DNA of 64,000 nucleotides from Phycomyces blakesleeanus NRRL 1555(-). Lineage: Eukaryota; Mucoromycota; Mucoromycetes; Mucorales; Phycomycetaceae. The position numbers and the translations under genes were made by a program. Shown here in pieces: positions 1-11,009 of the stretch. Location of the stretch: positions 930,001-994,000 of the forward strand of contig NW_017265140.1 of the NCBI RefSeq assembly GCF_001638985.1, given 5' to 3'. Positions within the stretch are counted from its first letter, which is position 1; each line of letters starts with the position of its first letter. Below the pieces are notes generated by a model, which saw only the letters and a list, made by a program, of their open reading frames with translations, was not told where the DNA came from and did no database searches.

Positions 1-1211
1 CAACTTCTTTATCATAATTATTGATAAAATATAGATGGAATTGCCAGTACTGAGTTTTTTTTTTATATAAATTACCTTTGTGCTTCTGTTATGTGGCTGA
101 CCTTGTGTCTTTAAAATATATTTATTTATTTATTATTTTGTTCTCCTTTCCTACTCTGTTTCATTATGTGTGGCATATGTATATATGTATTTTAACTATA
201 ATTGTTGTGTAGTACCTTTGTTTTATGTATGTATACATTCATTAACATCTCACTCACTCATATGTACATACTTATGTACATTACTACAGAGTTATATTCA
301 TTTAGTATTTGCTCGTGGAGTCTTGCTAAAACAAAATCATAAAATCCTTTTGTCCAGACATGGACTCCTTTTAGTCTTAAAAGTACCTTATTAATGGTCT
401 TGTTTAATTTATTATTATTACTATTATCATTTCAAAAGCTGGATATTAACACTACTTCTAATACCAGCAGTATTGTAATCATTATATTATATATACATAT
501 ACATACATATACATATGCAACTAAAGAAACACAAAAACTATCGGATCTCTATAGCTCCCTTTCTATCATACCAAGACTTTTTTTTTGTCATGCGACATGG
601 CTGTGGAGAATTGTACACCCATTTAATGTCTTGTGTTTCAAAATAAAATAAAATATAACTGTGACTCCAAGTATTGAGCACCTATTAAACTATGTTTCAC
701 CAATATTTTTAAATAATATAATATAATATAATATCAAGCCAGATCAGATCAGATCAGATCAAGACAAAAAATAGTAGTATTAATAGTAGAACTGCCTTTG
801 CTTAAAGTAAAGAAGAAAGGCCAAATACAAACAAGCTTATAGAAAATTTCTTAAGCAAAGGTCTAATAAAGTAAGTAGAGAAAGATAAATTTACAAAAAA
901 GAGTAATGAATTACGCGTGACGTAAATCAGGTTCTTCATGCTCTATCTTTTTTTTTGCATGTGGTGCCGCGTGCTTCCTATTCCCTCCCTTTTCGAGATC
1001 ATGCCGGCACCTTGCAATGTTTCTCTCTCTCTCTCTCTCTTTTTTTCTCTGTCTTTCACTTTTCCCTTATTTCCTGTCTGACTTTTAAAATCAGTTAACC
1101 TTGTTCTTCTTACTCCAAACTTTTTTTTCTTCAAATTATTTCTTTCTCTCTTTTTCTCTCTCTCTCCATTTCTTTCTTTTCTTTTCTTTTCTTTACAATC
1201 TCTACATCATC
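1..1211. other. Intergenic region, no supported gene
   Basis: This stretch is AT-rich and low in complexity. It holds short tandem runs near 715-760 (an ATAAT-type run, then a GATCA run) and long C/T tracts at 1020-1200 just upstream of the first gene, as often seen in fungal promoters. The open frames near 170-650 have no splice support and consist of low-complexity hydrophobic residues, so they are not called. Confidence 0.6.
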
Positions 1212-1967
1212 ATGCTGACTGCTCGGTGGGAACCTACCGTTTTCTTCTCCAGAGAGCGTTCTCCATCTCCACTCAGATTCCGTCGCGCACGAAAGATCAA
1301 TCGCATCAAGCAAAGCAACAACAACAACAACAACATTAATAATAATAATAATAATAACGATGACTACTGCTCAGACATGATGATGATGAATCATGACATT
1401 GCACGCTCTTACCGGCCATCATCCGATCGTTCAGTAGATCAAGAAAGTAGCGATGAATTTGGACGAGTGGATAATATCAGTAACAGCTATAACAGTAGTG
1501 GTGGTAATGAAATTCATCCCAGAGACAGGTTTATTGACCTGGCCCAGGCTGCACTTGAAGAGGCGATTTTGGAAGAAGATCAAAAAGGAGGAGTTTTACG
1601 AGAAGTGATCGAAGCCTTGATTGCCAAAACAGGTGCGCCTCTTATGGTCAAGGTGCTTTCGGAGCAATTACGGAGTCAGGAAGTCATCGAACGACTGGCC
1701 GAGAGTCATGCAGAACAACAACGACGCATGAGTGAATCTACTACCCCTGGTGTAAAGGGCGACATCACAACAACAACTCTCAAGGAACCGCATCAGAAAG
1801 ATGATGTGATTGTCCCACTGCCGAGATACGCACACAGTGACTCTACTCTGCTGCTTGTATCTGAATATATGTGGAGGCTATTCCGCCTTCTCTTGCTGGC
1901 AAGTCTGGTTGGTTTGGTCTGTCATTTGATGAGTGCAAAACCCTATCGAGATCTCATCGTACTTTAA
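1212..1967 (+). CDS. Hypothetical tail-anchored membrane protein, single exon
   Basis: Not recognised as a known family. It is a 251-residue single-exon frame. I start it at the ATG at 1212 (MLTARWEPTVFF) because the open frame upstream is translated pyrimidine-tract promoter. Visible features are an Arg/Ser-rich basic N-terminus with an SPSPLRFRRARK stretch, an Asn-rich low-complexity segment from AAC/AAT codon runs, an acidic/hydrophobic middle that looks like a helical bundle (DLAQAALEEAILEEDQKGG), and one C-terminal hydrophobic helix (FRLLLLASLVGLVCHLM) followed by about ten residues. That arrangement fits a tail-anchored protein of the ER or mitochondrial outer membrane, which is inference. 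Codon content and lack of stops support a real gene; function is unknown. Confidence 0.75.
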   Translation: MLTARWEPTVFFSRERSPSPLRFRRARKINRIKQSNNNNNNINNNNNNNDDYCSDMMMMNHDIARSYRPSSDRSVDQESSDEFGRVDNISNSYNSSGGNEIHPRDRFIDLAQAALEEAILEEDQKGGVLREVIEALIAKTGAPLMVKVLSEQLRSQEVIERLAESHAEQQRRMSESTTPGVKGDITTTTLKEPHQKDDVIVPLPRYAHSDSTLLLVSEYMWRLFRLLLLASLVGLVCHLMSAKPYRDLIVL

Positions 1968-2291
1968 AAAAGAAGAAGAATATATAATATATATATAAAA
2001 AAGAAAAGAAAAGAAAAGAAGAAGAAGAAGAAGAAAGCACTTTCATTTGTACGCATATTTGCCCTTCATTTTGTACATAGCCTATATATCTCTTATATCA
2101 ATCAAATCATCTTTCAAATGATCAAGACAATTTCCCTCTACCTATCTCTATATCTGTTTCTTTATCTTAAACGTTCACATTTACTTACTTAATCCCACTC
2201 CCATATTCATTCATTCATTCATTCATTTACTTGCAAGACAATAGCAACAGCAAGATCCACAAGAGATATTAATATTCTTCTTTCTTTTTTC

Positions 2292-2331
<40 letters not shown>

Positions 2332-2401
2332 TTTTTTATTATTATCATACATACACACCTACATATCCATACACAATCATGTATAACCACATAAATTACT
2401 T
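1968..2401. other. Convergent 3' flanks, no gene
   Basis: Spacer between two convergent genes. It contains A/G-rich runs just after the first stop, tandem ATTC near 2205-2225 and a (TA)n run near 2298-2328. Nothing coding is seen. Confidence 0.6.
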
Positions 2402-4013
2402 TTAAATGTCTAGAATATCAAGTTCTTGTAATAATATGTCTAGCAATTGATGATCTCCATAAAATATTGCCTTTACAGTCTCAAGATTCTCACTGGATTC
2501 CACAACCTTACACATAACCTCTTTTTGTTTGGCCTTGAGTCTAATCTCCATGCCTGGTCGTATCCCAACCACGGGGCGAAGTCCCATAATCTCTCTAAAG
2601 AACACGGTCGAATACTCTTTCTCAGAACCTTTTGTTTCTTCACTTGATGATCCTGACTCGTGAACAGTCTTAATTAACTACATATATATATATATATATA
2701 TATATCATTGATTAGTCCACACACAAGCAAATAAGAAAGAAAAAAAGGAGTGTAGTCTAAGAAGAAGCATCTTAATCAAGTAGTTGATTGAATAACCAAT
2801 TCACTTACTTGATCTATGAGATATAATCCAAACTTGTGTTCCTTTTCGATTGGCTTTCCTGTACCAGGACTAGACACCGACACTGACAATTTGCTATTAT
2901 ATTGGCAAGGTTCTGATGGTTGGATTTGTAAGATCTCGGTGTAGATCGTTGTAGAAGGTATGCTGTTTTGATTTTGATTCTGGTCTTGATTCTGGTCTTT
3001 ATCTTGGCCTTGGTTTGAGCCCAGTATTCTCTCTACATCTTTTTTATTTCGAGATCCCACTGTTGTTTCTGAAGCTGATTCTGAAGTCCAAGCAACTGTA
3101 GCCGCCGTGTCTGCCTAAAAAAAAAACAGAAAATATACTCCCACAAATAAGCATATGATTTTTTTGACCTTTATTTTCTTTATGTGTGTGTTTGTATTGC
3201 ACAAAAATAAAATCTTACTTTATGAAAAGGTTCAAAGGTCAAGTGTGCAGATAATCCCGAGATTGGATATCGGTTGTAGTTGGTGATTGTAATGGTCAGT
3301 TGGATTCCTGACCCATTCTTATCTTCAAATGGTTTCAATTTACTGCCTTTTTAGATACACATATACATGATGATTATAAAGATCAATTTGTACAAAACAA
3401 GATAAGAAAGCAGAAGAGGAAGAGGAAGAGGAAGAAATCCATAAGAACAAATAAACAATAATAGCAATTACTTTTATATATTATTCTGACCTATTTTGAT
3501 ATTTGACATGAACATTTGTTCATACATCTCATTCATAGCCTGGTTGATCGCCAAGGTGTTGCTGATACTGTTAGTAAATAACTATAGGATATTATCATTA
3601 ATGATGTTATTGTTCTAGTTGTTGTTGTTTTTTTGTCGTTGCTGTTGATGTTGCTGTGGTTATCATTTTTATCTATTTTCTCCATTTTTTTTCTTGATTT
3701 CTTGGTTCCTTTTAAAGGTCAAGACAAGATATATATAAAAGAATAGTAATAATAAAATTACATGCTTACAGATGTAATCGAACTAAAGGATGATTGCATG
3801 CCCTGGATACTCGATCCAAGAGTATCAAATACATCAGTTGTTCTTTTATTTATTTGTTTATTTATTTGATTGCAATCAGTTCATCAATAATTCTTTATAT
3901 ATAATATTCATTTTTGCTTGACTCTCTTTCTCTCACTACCTGCGACGTTTTGCATTTGACTCATCATTTGGCTCATCATTATTTTCTTGATTGTCGATTG
4001 GTTGGTCTGTCAT
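2402..4013 (-). CDS. Unknown protein with N-terminal coiled coil and beta-rich C-terminus, six exons
   Basis: Unrecognised. Six exons join in phase: 4013-3940, 3842-3770, 3581-3491, 3346-3219, 3114-2809 and 2656-2402, giving 308 residues starting MTDQPIDNQENN. Residues about 25-80 are predicted helical (SSIQGMQSSFSSITS, NTLAINQAMNEMYEQMF). They are followed by a beta-sandwich-like segment (QLTITITNYNRYPISGLSAH), a Gln/Asn/Asp-rich spacer (KDQNQDQNQNQN) and a second beta-rich part ending in EVMCKVVESSENLETVK. The layout recalls coiled-coil plus appendage-like domains in trafficking or DNA-repair complexes, but I cannot place it. All junctions are GT/AG. Confidence 0.72.
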
Positions 4014-4167
4014 GGTACCGGTTATGTTTAACTTATTTTATCTTTTTGTGTACACCAAACAACTATTATTCAAGTATAGTATGTATATATACAAGTATGC
4101 ACATACACACATTTATTGCAAGAGACTTGTAATCTTAACGAACTTGTGACTCGATAAATTTAGCTTT

Positions 4168-4402
4168 TTACTCCTCTTCCTTCTTTTCCCTCCTACCGTT
4201 TTGGTTTTTGACATGACGTTTACGGAGTTTAAAAGTCTAAGAAAAAGAAGAAAAAAAAGGCAAGAAATCTGTAGTAATCTTAAGCTGTGAAAATCAGTAA
4301 CAATTTTTGGCAGTTGACAGCTTTTTAGCAATTCTTTTTTTTAACTAATGAAAAGGAGTATTTGCCATCTATCAATTGACTCACTTTTAATTTATTCTTC
4401 AT
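4168..4402 (-). CDS. Possible 28-residue basic micropeptide, two exons
   Basis: Weak call. An ATG at 4402 opens six codons (MKNKLK) ending at a GTGAGT donor at 4384. A pyrimidine-rich acceptor (TTTTTCTTAG) at 4237 leads, in the same phase, to TFKLRKRHVKNQNGRR and an EKKEEE tail with stop at 4168. The second exon has a convincing acceptor and composition, but the first exon is very short and could be wrong. The segment could be part of a longer spliced gene or chance. Confidence 0.2.
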
Positions 4403-4731
4403 CTTATACTAATTATATATATATATTAATTCTTCTCCATGACAATAAGACCAAGAATAAATAGATAAATATTCATAAACACATAAAAAACAACAACAGC
4501 AACAACAAAGGCAACCAACTATTGTTGGATATATAGTGCCTTTCTTTATATATTCATTTTGCGTATATCAAAAATGGTTTATTTTACTTTGTTTTATTGG
4601 TTTAGTTCAAGTCAAATCCATATTTTTCTCTTATAGAAAATGAAAATAGATAAATAACTTGGTATGGACTCGTTTAGTCCACATATAAACATGTATTAAA
4701 TAAGAATAAGGAATGAATAGATGAATAAGTG

Positions 4732-4764
<33 letters not shown>

Positions 4765-5069
4765 TGTAGAGTAAAGGAAAGATCATATATAAAAGAATGA
4801 GAAAAATACAAAAAAGTATATTGACAGAAAAGCATATATAATAGTGATAATAATAATATAAATAAAAACTGGGAGAAGAGCGCCAGGTCTATGGGGAGAT
4901 GGGAAGCTTTTTTAAAGAAAATAAAATAAGTAAATAAATAAATACGTAGTAATGCAAAATGAAAATAAAAGTACATATTGTCACACACACACACACACAT
5001 GTATATGCACATATGTATATGTATAAATCCAGTAATTCTTCCAAATTATGTGGGGAACACCACGCCCGT

Positions 5070-5243
5070 CTAAAACATCATATGAGTCGATGCCCGGGGT
5101 CGAGAATAGAAGACAGGTTCGCTGTACCAAATCTCAGACTCGCGAGACGGTGCGATAGTCTGAGAAGAAGTATTCGATGTTTTGATTTGAATGACTACAT
5201 ATGTGATAATCATGACACCCGACAAGATGAGAGCTAATGGCAT
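5070..5243 (-). CDS. Possible small membrane protein ORF
   Basis: Weak call. From an ATG at 5243 a 57-residue frame begins MPLALILSGVMIITYVVIQ, a single hydrophobic helix, followed by a polar Ser/Thr/Arg tail (SRESEIWYSEPVFYS) and stop at 5070. The frame stays open upstream to about 5352 through proline/leucine-rich repeats of GGT and GGAAGT units, where a CTAG acceptor could begin an exon. No upstream exon could be joined with confidence. The tail is GC-richer than the flanks, which is the main reason for listing it. Confidence 0.25.
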   Translation of the reverse strand: MPLALILSGVMIITYVVIQIKTSNTSSQTIAPSRESEIWYSEPVFYSRPRASTHMMF

Positions 5244-5352
5244 TATGGTCAGAAGTGGCAGTAGAAGCGGAAGTGGAAGTGGTGGTGGTGGTAGTAGAGC
5301 AAGGTCAAGAGAAGTAAGCGAAAGAGATTGGAATCTTTGTTTGGTTTCCACA

Positions 5353-7290
5353 ATTTTCTGCTAGGAAAAGCTTTCTTTTTGTAGGCAAAATCATTCCAGA
5401 GTCGTACATTGTTATTTTATACCCAAGGCGATCTTAACCAAGTACCCTGTCTGGGTACTATATAGAACATCTGTTAAGAATTGATGTTCTTCAACCGTAA
5501 CTTTTGTTTAATAATAATAATAATAAAACACATCATTCATTAATGATTAAGAATGAATTAAGTAAGCAATTTTACACTAAAATTTCTTGTCCAAAATAAA
5601 ATAAAATACGGGCTATAACTTAAGAGCCAAGAAATTGTTCTATGCAGCGGGAGCTAATAAAGTAAAATAAATTTATTTAGACGCTGTTTGGATTTGCTGA
5701 ATAATCCAAACCGTATTTCTATTTTATTTTATATTGGGTTTTCTCTGTTTTATTCTAATTTGTATATTTTCTTGCCAAGATGCCACTCTGAATGCCAACT
5801 ATCTTGGCTAAGGTAAAACAAAGAGAGAGAGAGAAAAAAACATACGGCGCCCAAGACATTTGTAAATGAAATGATAGATCGCTCACAAGGCTATCAAGGC
5901 CAACACAGCCAATACAGCCAATACAGCCAATACAGCCAACAACGTCATAATTGAATATACATATACCTTGTCTTCATTCAAGAAGTCCGATTTTTTCTTT
6001 GGTTTCTAAATAAACCAAAATCAAAAAGCATTATAATATATACATAATTTTGAAATTAATATCATTAAAGAGACAAGAGGCTATTTTATTTTTATTTTCA
6101 TTTTGATTACTTTTTGGCTACCACCGCCTATCATTATTTTTCATTTCATTTCATTTTATATTATATTATATTGCTTTTAATAATAATGAAAAGGAAGAGA
6201 AGTCTTCGTGTGCTTTTTTAGGTAACACTCGTAAATGGCTATATATGGATAAACGTCCTAATGATTAGGGTTTCTTTCTGAATCTGGACTTTTACTACTT
6301 CAATAGGAAGGAGTATTTGGTCAGCGAGTAGCAATTACAAAGATGGTATTTGGTGAGACTTGTGCTGTTAATTACTTGTGACAATATATATCTCGTTAGT
6401 TTCTATTGTCTACCAAAACCCATGATCAAGGAAATGTATTGATAAAGAACAAGAACAAGAGAAAGAAAGAGAAATTGTATAGATAGATAGGTAGATAGGC
6501 AGATAGGCAGATAGACTAATAAGAGGGTCCACAACTTCAAGGCATGACCTTCATAACTCCCTTTGTTAAACATTAAAACAGTATGATAGACTTCATCTGT
6601 AATTCTGACAAAAATACAAGAATCTTAATAATCAAATAGATTTCTGTGGCTGTATTTTTCTTTTAAAAAAACAAGTGCTTTATTAGAATATGTTGATCTA
6701 CTGTATTGTTTTCAATAGATGGCTATCTTACCAATGACCAGATTTTCTCTCTATCTCTTTCTCTTGCTATGTAGAGTAGATCCAGGAAACACAAGTACTA
6801 CAGATTTCTGTTTATTCTCAGGCGCATAAGAATGTCTTGTTCCAACCAAGATATATATGTATATATTTTTATTCTTTTTTATTCTTACTTTCTGAATGCT
6901 TTTGTGTAACCCTTTTGAGATAAGGTAGACCAATTTTTAAAGACCAAAGCAAAACTACGACAATACAATACATTGATTCATTCTTTACCTTACTCTTCTT
7001 AGTAAGAAGGTTGCAAATCTCAAGGTCACAAATTACAATTAATGGAGAAGAAGAGGACTGCAAAGAAACGACGGAAATATTGGCTTCCAATGTACGATAA
7101 ACAACAAGTTATAGTTTCTCAAGGGGAATAGTGCAAGAGAAGTGGACACAGAGATCATTGTATTGCAGAGGCGTAAAAACAAAAACGTACTAATTAAAGC
7201 ACACAAAGAAGCGTAAGACAGTAAAGTAAAAATAAATAAATAAATTGACATTGATATATTCAAGTTGGGCTTATCCAAAAAGATATGTCT
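5353..7290. other. Intergenic region, no supported gene
   Basis: AT-rich spacer. Visible are a short hairpin near 5443-5461 (AGTACCC paired with GGGTACT), a 9-bp tandem repeat at 5902-5937, GATA-type tetranucleotide runs near 6480-6515 and scattered A/T runs. Minus-strand frames at 6750-7280 start at non-ATG codons and could not be spliced into a gene. Confidence 0.5.
5902..5937. repeat. Tandem 9-bp repeat (AATACAGCC)x4
   Basis: Four adjacent copies of AAYACAGCC; the first copy has C at position 3. It is a microsatellite in an intergenic spacer. Confidence 0.85.
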
Positions 7291-7588
7291 TTACGGCACA
7301 TCCGCCGTGTATTTTTTTTTCTTCCTTTGCCTGTTCTCTAAAAGAAGAAGAAAAAACAGCGGTGTAATACATATGCAACACAAACTTACAATTCATCAAT
7401 GAGACGACTTCATAATGGTTTCTTTCTTCTTTTTATTGTATGTGCGTACCACTTACCATGCTGAGATTAGTGAGATGGTCTTTGAAACAAGCAATAGGTC
7501 TCTCATGCTCGCCGTGCACAAATCCCACAACAGGGTAAAGAAAAGAAAAAAGATACAGAAGAATTGCTGGGCCTACGTTGAATAACAT
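7291..7588 (-). CDS. Candidate small single-pass membrane protein, two exons
   Basis: An ATG at 7588 opens 44 clean codons (MLFNVGPAILLYLFSFLYP, then GFVHGEHERPIACFKDHL) ending exactly at a consensus GTAAGT donor (exon 7588-7457). A pyrimidine-tract acceptor leads to a short exon (7335-7291) encoding a Lys/Arg-rich tail (NRQRKKKKYTADVP) and a stop, for 58 residues in all. The acceptor could be two bases upstream (TTTTAG), which would change the tail. The peptide has one membrane helix and a charged C-terminus. It is divergent from the MFS gene with 262 bp between the starts. Family not recognised. Confidence 0.5.
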
Positions 7589-7850
7589 AATAAGCGCCTC
7601 CTCAAATTACTGTACAAAAGTACATTACATTTGTGTACGATGTCAAATACATTCAGCTTATATTTTTGGTATTTTGTATTCCACAATCTCGATCAGTAAT
7701 TTTTTATTTTTATTTTATTTTGGAGACTATATAAACCCACCCTCCTGCCGTTGCTTCTCTTTTGTTTTCTGCTCTATCCAAGAGAAAAAGGAAATCAAAT
7801 CAAATCAAATCAAATCAAAATACATACGCACATACAAACATCCAATTAAT

Positions 7851-10124
7851 ATGACATTTGATCGACAAGACAACCCTGGCAGTAATGCTTCAATTCATTC
7901 CACATTATCTGACTCAGAAGTTATTGAAACTACTCCTCTCCTTGGATCAGCAGAATTACCCAAGCCAAATGCTTCCAAACCATCTCCATGGTATATCATT
8001 ATTCCCGTATTTCTCTGGGCCATTGCTACAAGGTAATTATAGATATATTAGTAATATATATATTTTTTACTAATAACATCACATCACATTATTGGTTTCT
8101 TTTCTATATGTGTATTGTGTCGATCCAGTTCTTCTCTGGCTGCTCAACTCGAATTCGCTACTAAAATCTTTTGCAACAGGTAAAATATTATTAGAAATTT
8201 ATACCAAAATCGTATTTAATTGAGTACTTATTGTCTTTCTTTTTTTAATTTTTTTTTAGATATTACCAATCCAACAGTGGTGGTATGGGAGGAAGTCTAA
8301 ATGACGATGGTACAATCCCAATTGTGGATTGCGCTGTCCCTGAAGTCCAGAGCGCTGTGTCACAAGCACTTGCCGTCATTTCTTTCCTGGTTTTTGGTTG
8401 CGGTAATATACAAATATACAGTTCATTCACTTTCAATTGAGTTACCTACTTACTTATTTACTTCTTGATACATTCAATATCATCTCATCTCATCTTGTCT
8501 TGTCTGGACTTGTCTGGACTTGTTTCGATAATAAGCCCTCGTTGTGTCTGGATACTACGGAAGATTGTCTGACCGAAAAGGACGCACGGTTATTGTGAGA
8601 GTCTCTATGCTTGGAAGTATTCTTGGTTTAATCTGCCTTATCCTCACCGGAAAATACCAGTCAGTATTTGGTATCTCTCTGTTGTACATCAGCCCTTTCT
8701 TCCGAGGTTTCCTGGCCGGAGAAACTATATTAATGGCATCCATTCAAGCCTACATTACAGATACTACCGATGCTTCGGTCAGGTAAATATATATATATAT
8801 ATATATATTATGAAAAAGAATTGTATGTATCTAATTAAATATCTCTTTTTTTTGTGTTTAAAAGAACGCTTATGTTTGGTCGCATGATGGCATCTGTATA
8901 TTTTGGATTTACTATTGGTATGTGAGACAATTTCTCGTGTCTACTTCTTTTACTTCCACAATACACAAAATCTAATTAAATACTCTCTCGGTTAATTATC
9001 AAATCTAGGTCCTAGTCTGGGTAGTTTTATCATTAAGGTGAGCAGAAAAGAAAGAAATAATATGAAGTTTGGTAGTTTACAGCACTAGGTTTACTAATAC
9101 GTTTGTTACAATTTGAATTTAGACAACCGGCAGTATCTATGCAGTTCTGTACTTTGTAATGGGAGTATACGCTTTCATTGGTTTTTACGCTTGCATTATG
9201 CCCGAGTCAAATGTATTTATTACCGAGAATGAGGACAACAATGAAAGCAACACAGCCTGCGACGGAAGCGGAAAGAAAAAATACGTGTCTTTCCTAGAGC
9301 AGATCAATGTCTTTGCTGCCCTCACAATCCTCAGTCGCACGCACAGCCAGCACATCAGCCGACATGCGCTTCCTATCCTTACTGCCATCAACACAATCCT
9401 CACCGTGATCCTGACCCCACCAGTCTTACTCTATGCCATGCTCCAGTTTGGCTGGGGTGCCTATGAGGGTGGTCTGTTCATCAGTCTGTCGTCGTTTGTC
9501 CGTCTAATCATCCTGATCTGTTTACTGCCAGTCCTCAACACGTTGTTCAAGAAGTGGTGCGAGAGGAAACTTTCGGATGATACTCATGTAGCTAATTGCT
9601 CTTCGACGTCTGCCGAAATTGAAGAAAAGAGAATCTACCGTGCAGCCATGTTCGATATCTGGATGGTGCGCTCAGGAACCATGATTGAGGTCACTGGACT
9701 GATTCTGATGGGACTTTCATTCAACGCTTTCGAATTCACTTCATCGGCAATTATCCATGGCTTTGGGTTGATTACACAGCCTTCCCTTCGATCGCTCCTC
9801 ATTTCATCCGTCAATCCTACTGAAGTAGGAGAGCTGCTGGGTGCCATTTCAGCTGTAGAAGCCTTTGCAAGTAAGTTACATATCTTTTATTTTCTTTTGT
9901 TTTGTTTTGTTTACTAATGAATAACTGCTGTTTCTTGTTTTTCTTGTTATTTAGTGATGTTTTCTCAACTTAGTATCAATGCAATTTACAGTGCTTCGGT
10001 AAGCACAATGCCCACCCTCGTTTTCTTTGCCTGCGCAGGTTTCGCAGGGTTGGCCTCTCTTATGGCATTCCTCATCCACCCAACTAAGGAAGAAGTTGAT
10101 GTCGAGACTTCTTCCAAGAAATAA
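7851..10124 (+). CDS. Major facilitator superfamily transporter (TetA/HCP1-like), probably vacuolar
   Basis: Eight exons (7851-8032, 8129-8179, 8260-8402, 8536-8782, 8865-8917, 9009-9037, 9123-9870, 9955-10124) give 540 residues. After a soluble N-terminus the protein has the MFS loop 2-3 signature GYYGRLSDRKGRT and about a dozen hydrophobic segments, with a long central loop after helix 6 (around MPESNVFITENEDNNES). This arrangement fits the proton-coupled drug/folate-type MFS subfamily; the substrate cannot be read from sequence. The N-terminal ETTPLL is an acidic dileucine motif of the AP-3/vacuole type, so a vacuolar membrane location is inferred. The start is the first ATG after a CAAAT-repeat leader. 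All introns are GT/AG. Confidence 0.9.
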
Positions 10125-11009
10125 CGGTCTGATTCTGTCTATATCTATCTTTAAGACCCGTTATTGCTTTTATCCCCTTATTTTCTTAAGGAAGTAGAAG
10201 AAGAAGAAGATTGTTATACCCTTTATTTTTTTTTTTAAAAAAAAAAGCAACCCCCTTTGTCTATTTCATATTTCTATTCCTTTTTTTTTAATATTTTAAT
10301 ATCTTTGCTTTTTTTTTTCTTAATCTACATATATATATATTTGAAAAATCCTGTATATTTTACATAGTCATATTCAATTACTTCTTATTTTCTTTATTAA
10401 AAAAAAACCCCAAATAAATAAATCACTTAATATATAATATACACCACGGTTTATAAGGGGAAAGAGAGTGACGTGTATATGAGAGAATTTGGATAGATAA
10501 ATTTTCAAAGTTCTATTGTTTTATATGGCATTATCATCATTGTAATAGTAATAGTAATAATTGTCAACTGATCTGCGTCAGAAAGTACAAAATCAAATTT
10601 TTTGTTCCAGCAAAGTTCCATAAAGATATCTTTTTATATATATAGCTTTGTGTACATATTGTACACAGCGTGCATGAAAGTAAGGGTGAAAATTAAAACC
10701 TATCTTTCTTTTCTTTTTTGAGTAATAATGATTATTCGGCGGCTTATTGTAAAAGAATCCATATATAAATAAATTAATAAACAAAATTTGGTGACATTTA
10801 CGGCGGTCGTGCGTGTGTACAAAAGAAAGAATTATAAAAGCCGATTGATTGAATAAAAGAAAACAAAGGTAGGAGATTCCAAAAAGGTATCTTTTTCTTC
10901 ATTTGTCTTGTACCAAAAAAAAAAATACAAAACCTTATATTTTCTATTGTCTTTTAGTATTATTTTTATTCTTGTGCAAGGTGAACAGAATAAATATTAA
11001 TACAATAAT
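10125..11009. other. Intergenic region, no supported gene
   Basis: 3' flank of the MFS gene and 5' flank of the next gene. It contains A/T homopolymers, a (TA)n run near 10328 and trinucleotide runs near 10545. No coding signal was found on either strand. Confidence 0.55.

Noticed and set aside
170..651. Two overlapping open frames of 74 and 85 codons
   Set aside because: Hydrophobic, low-complexity translations of AT-rich spacer without splice sites, leader or recognisable domain.
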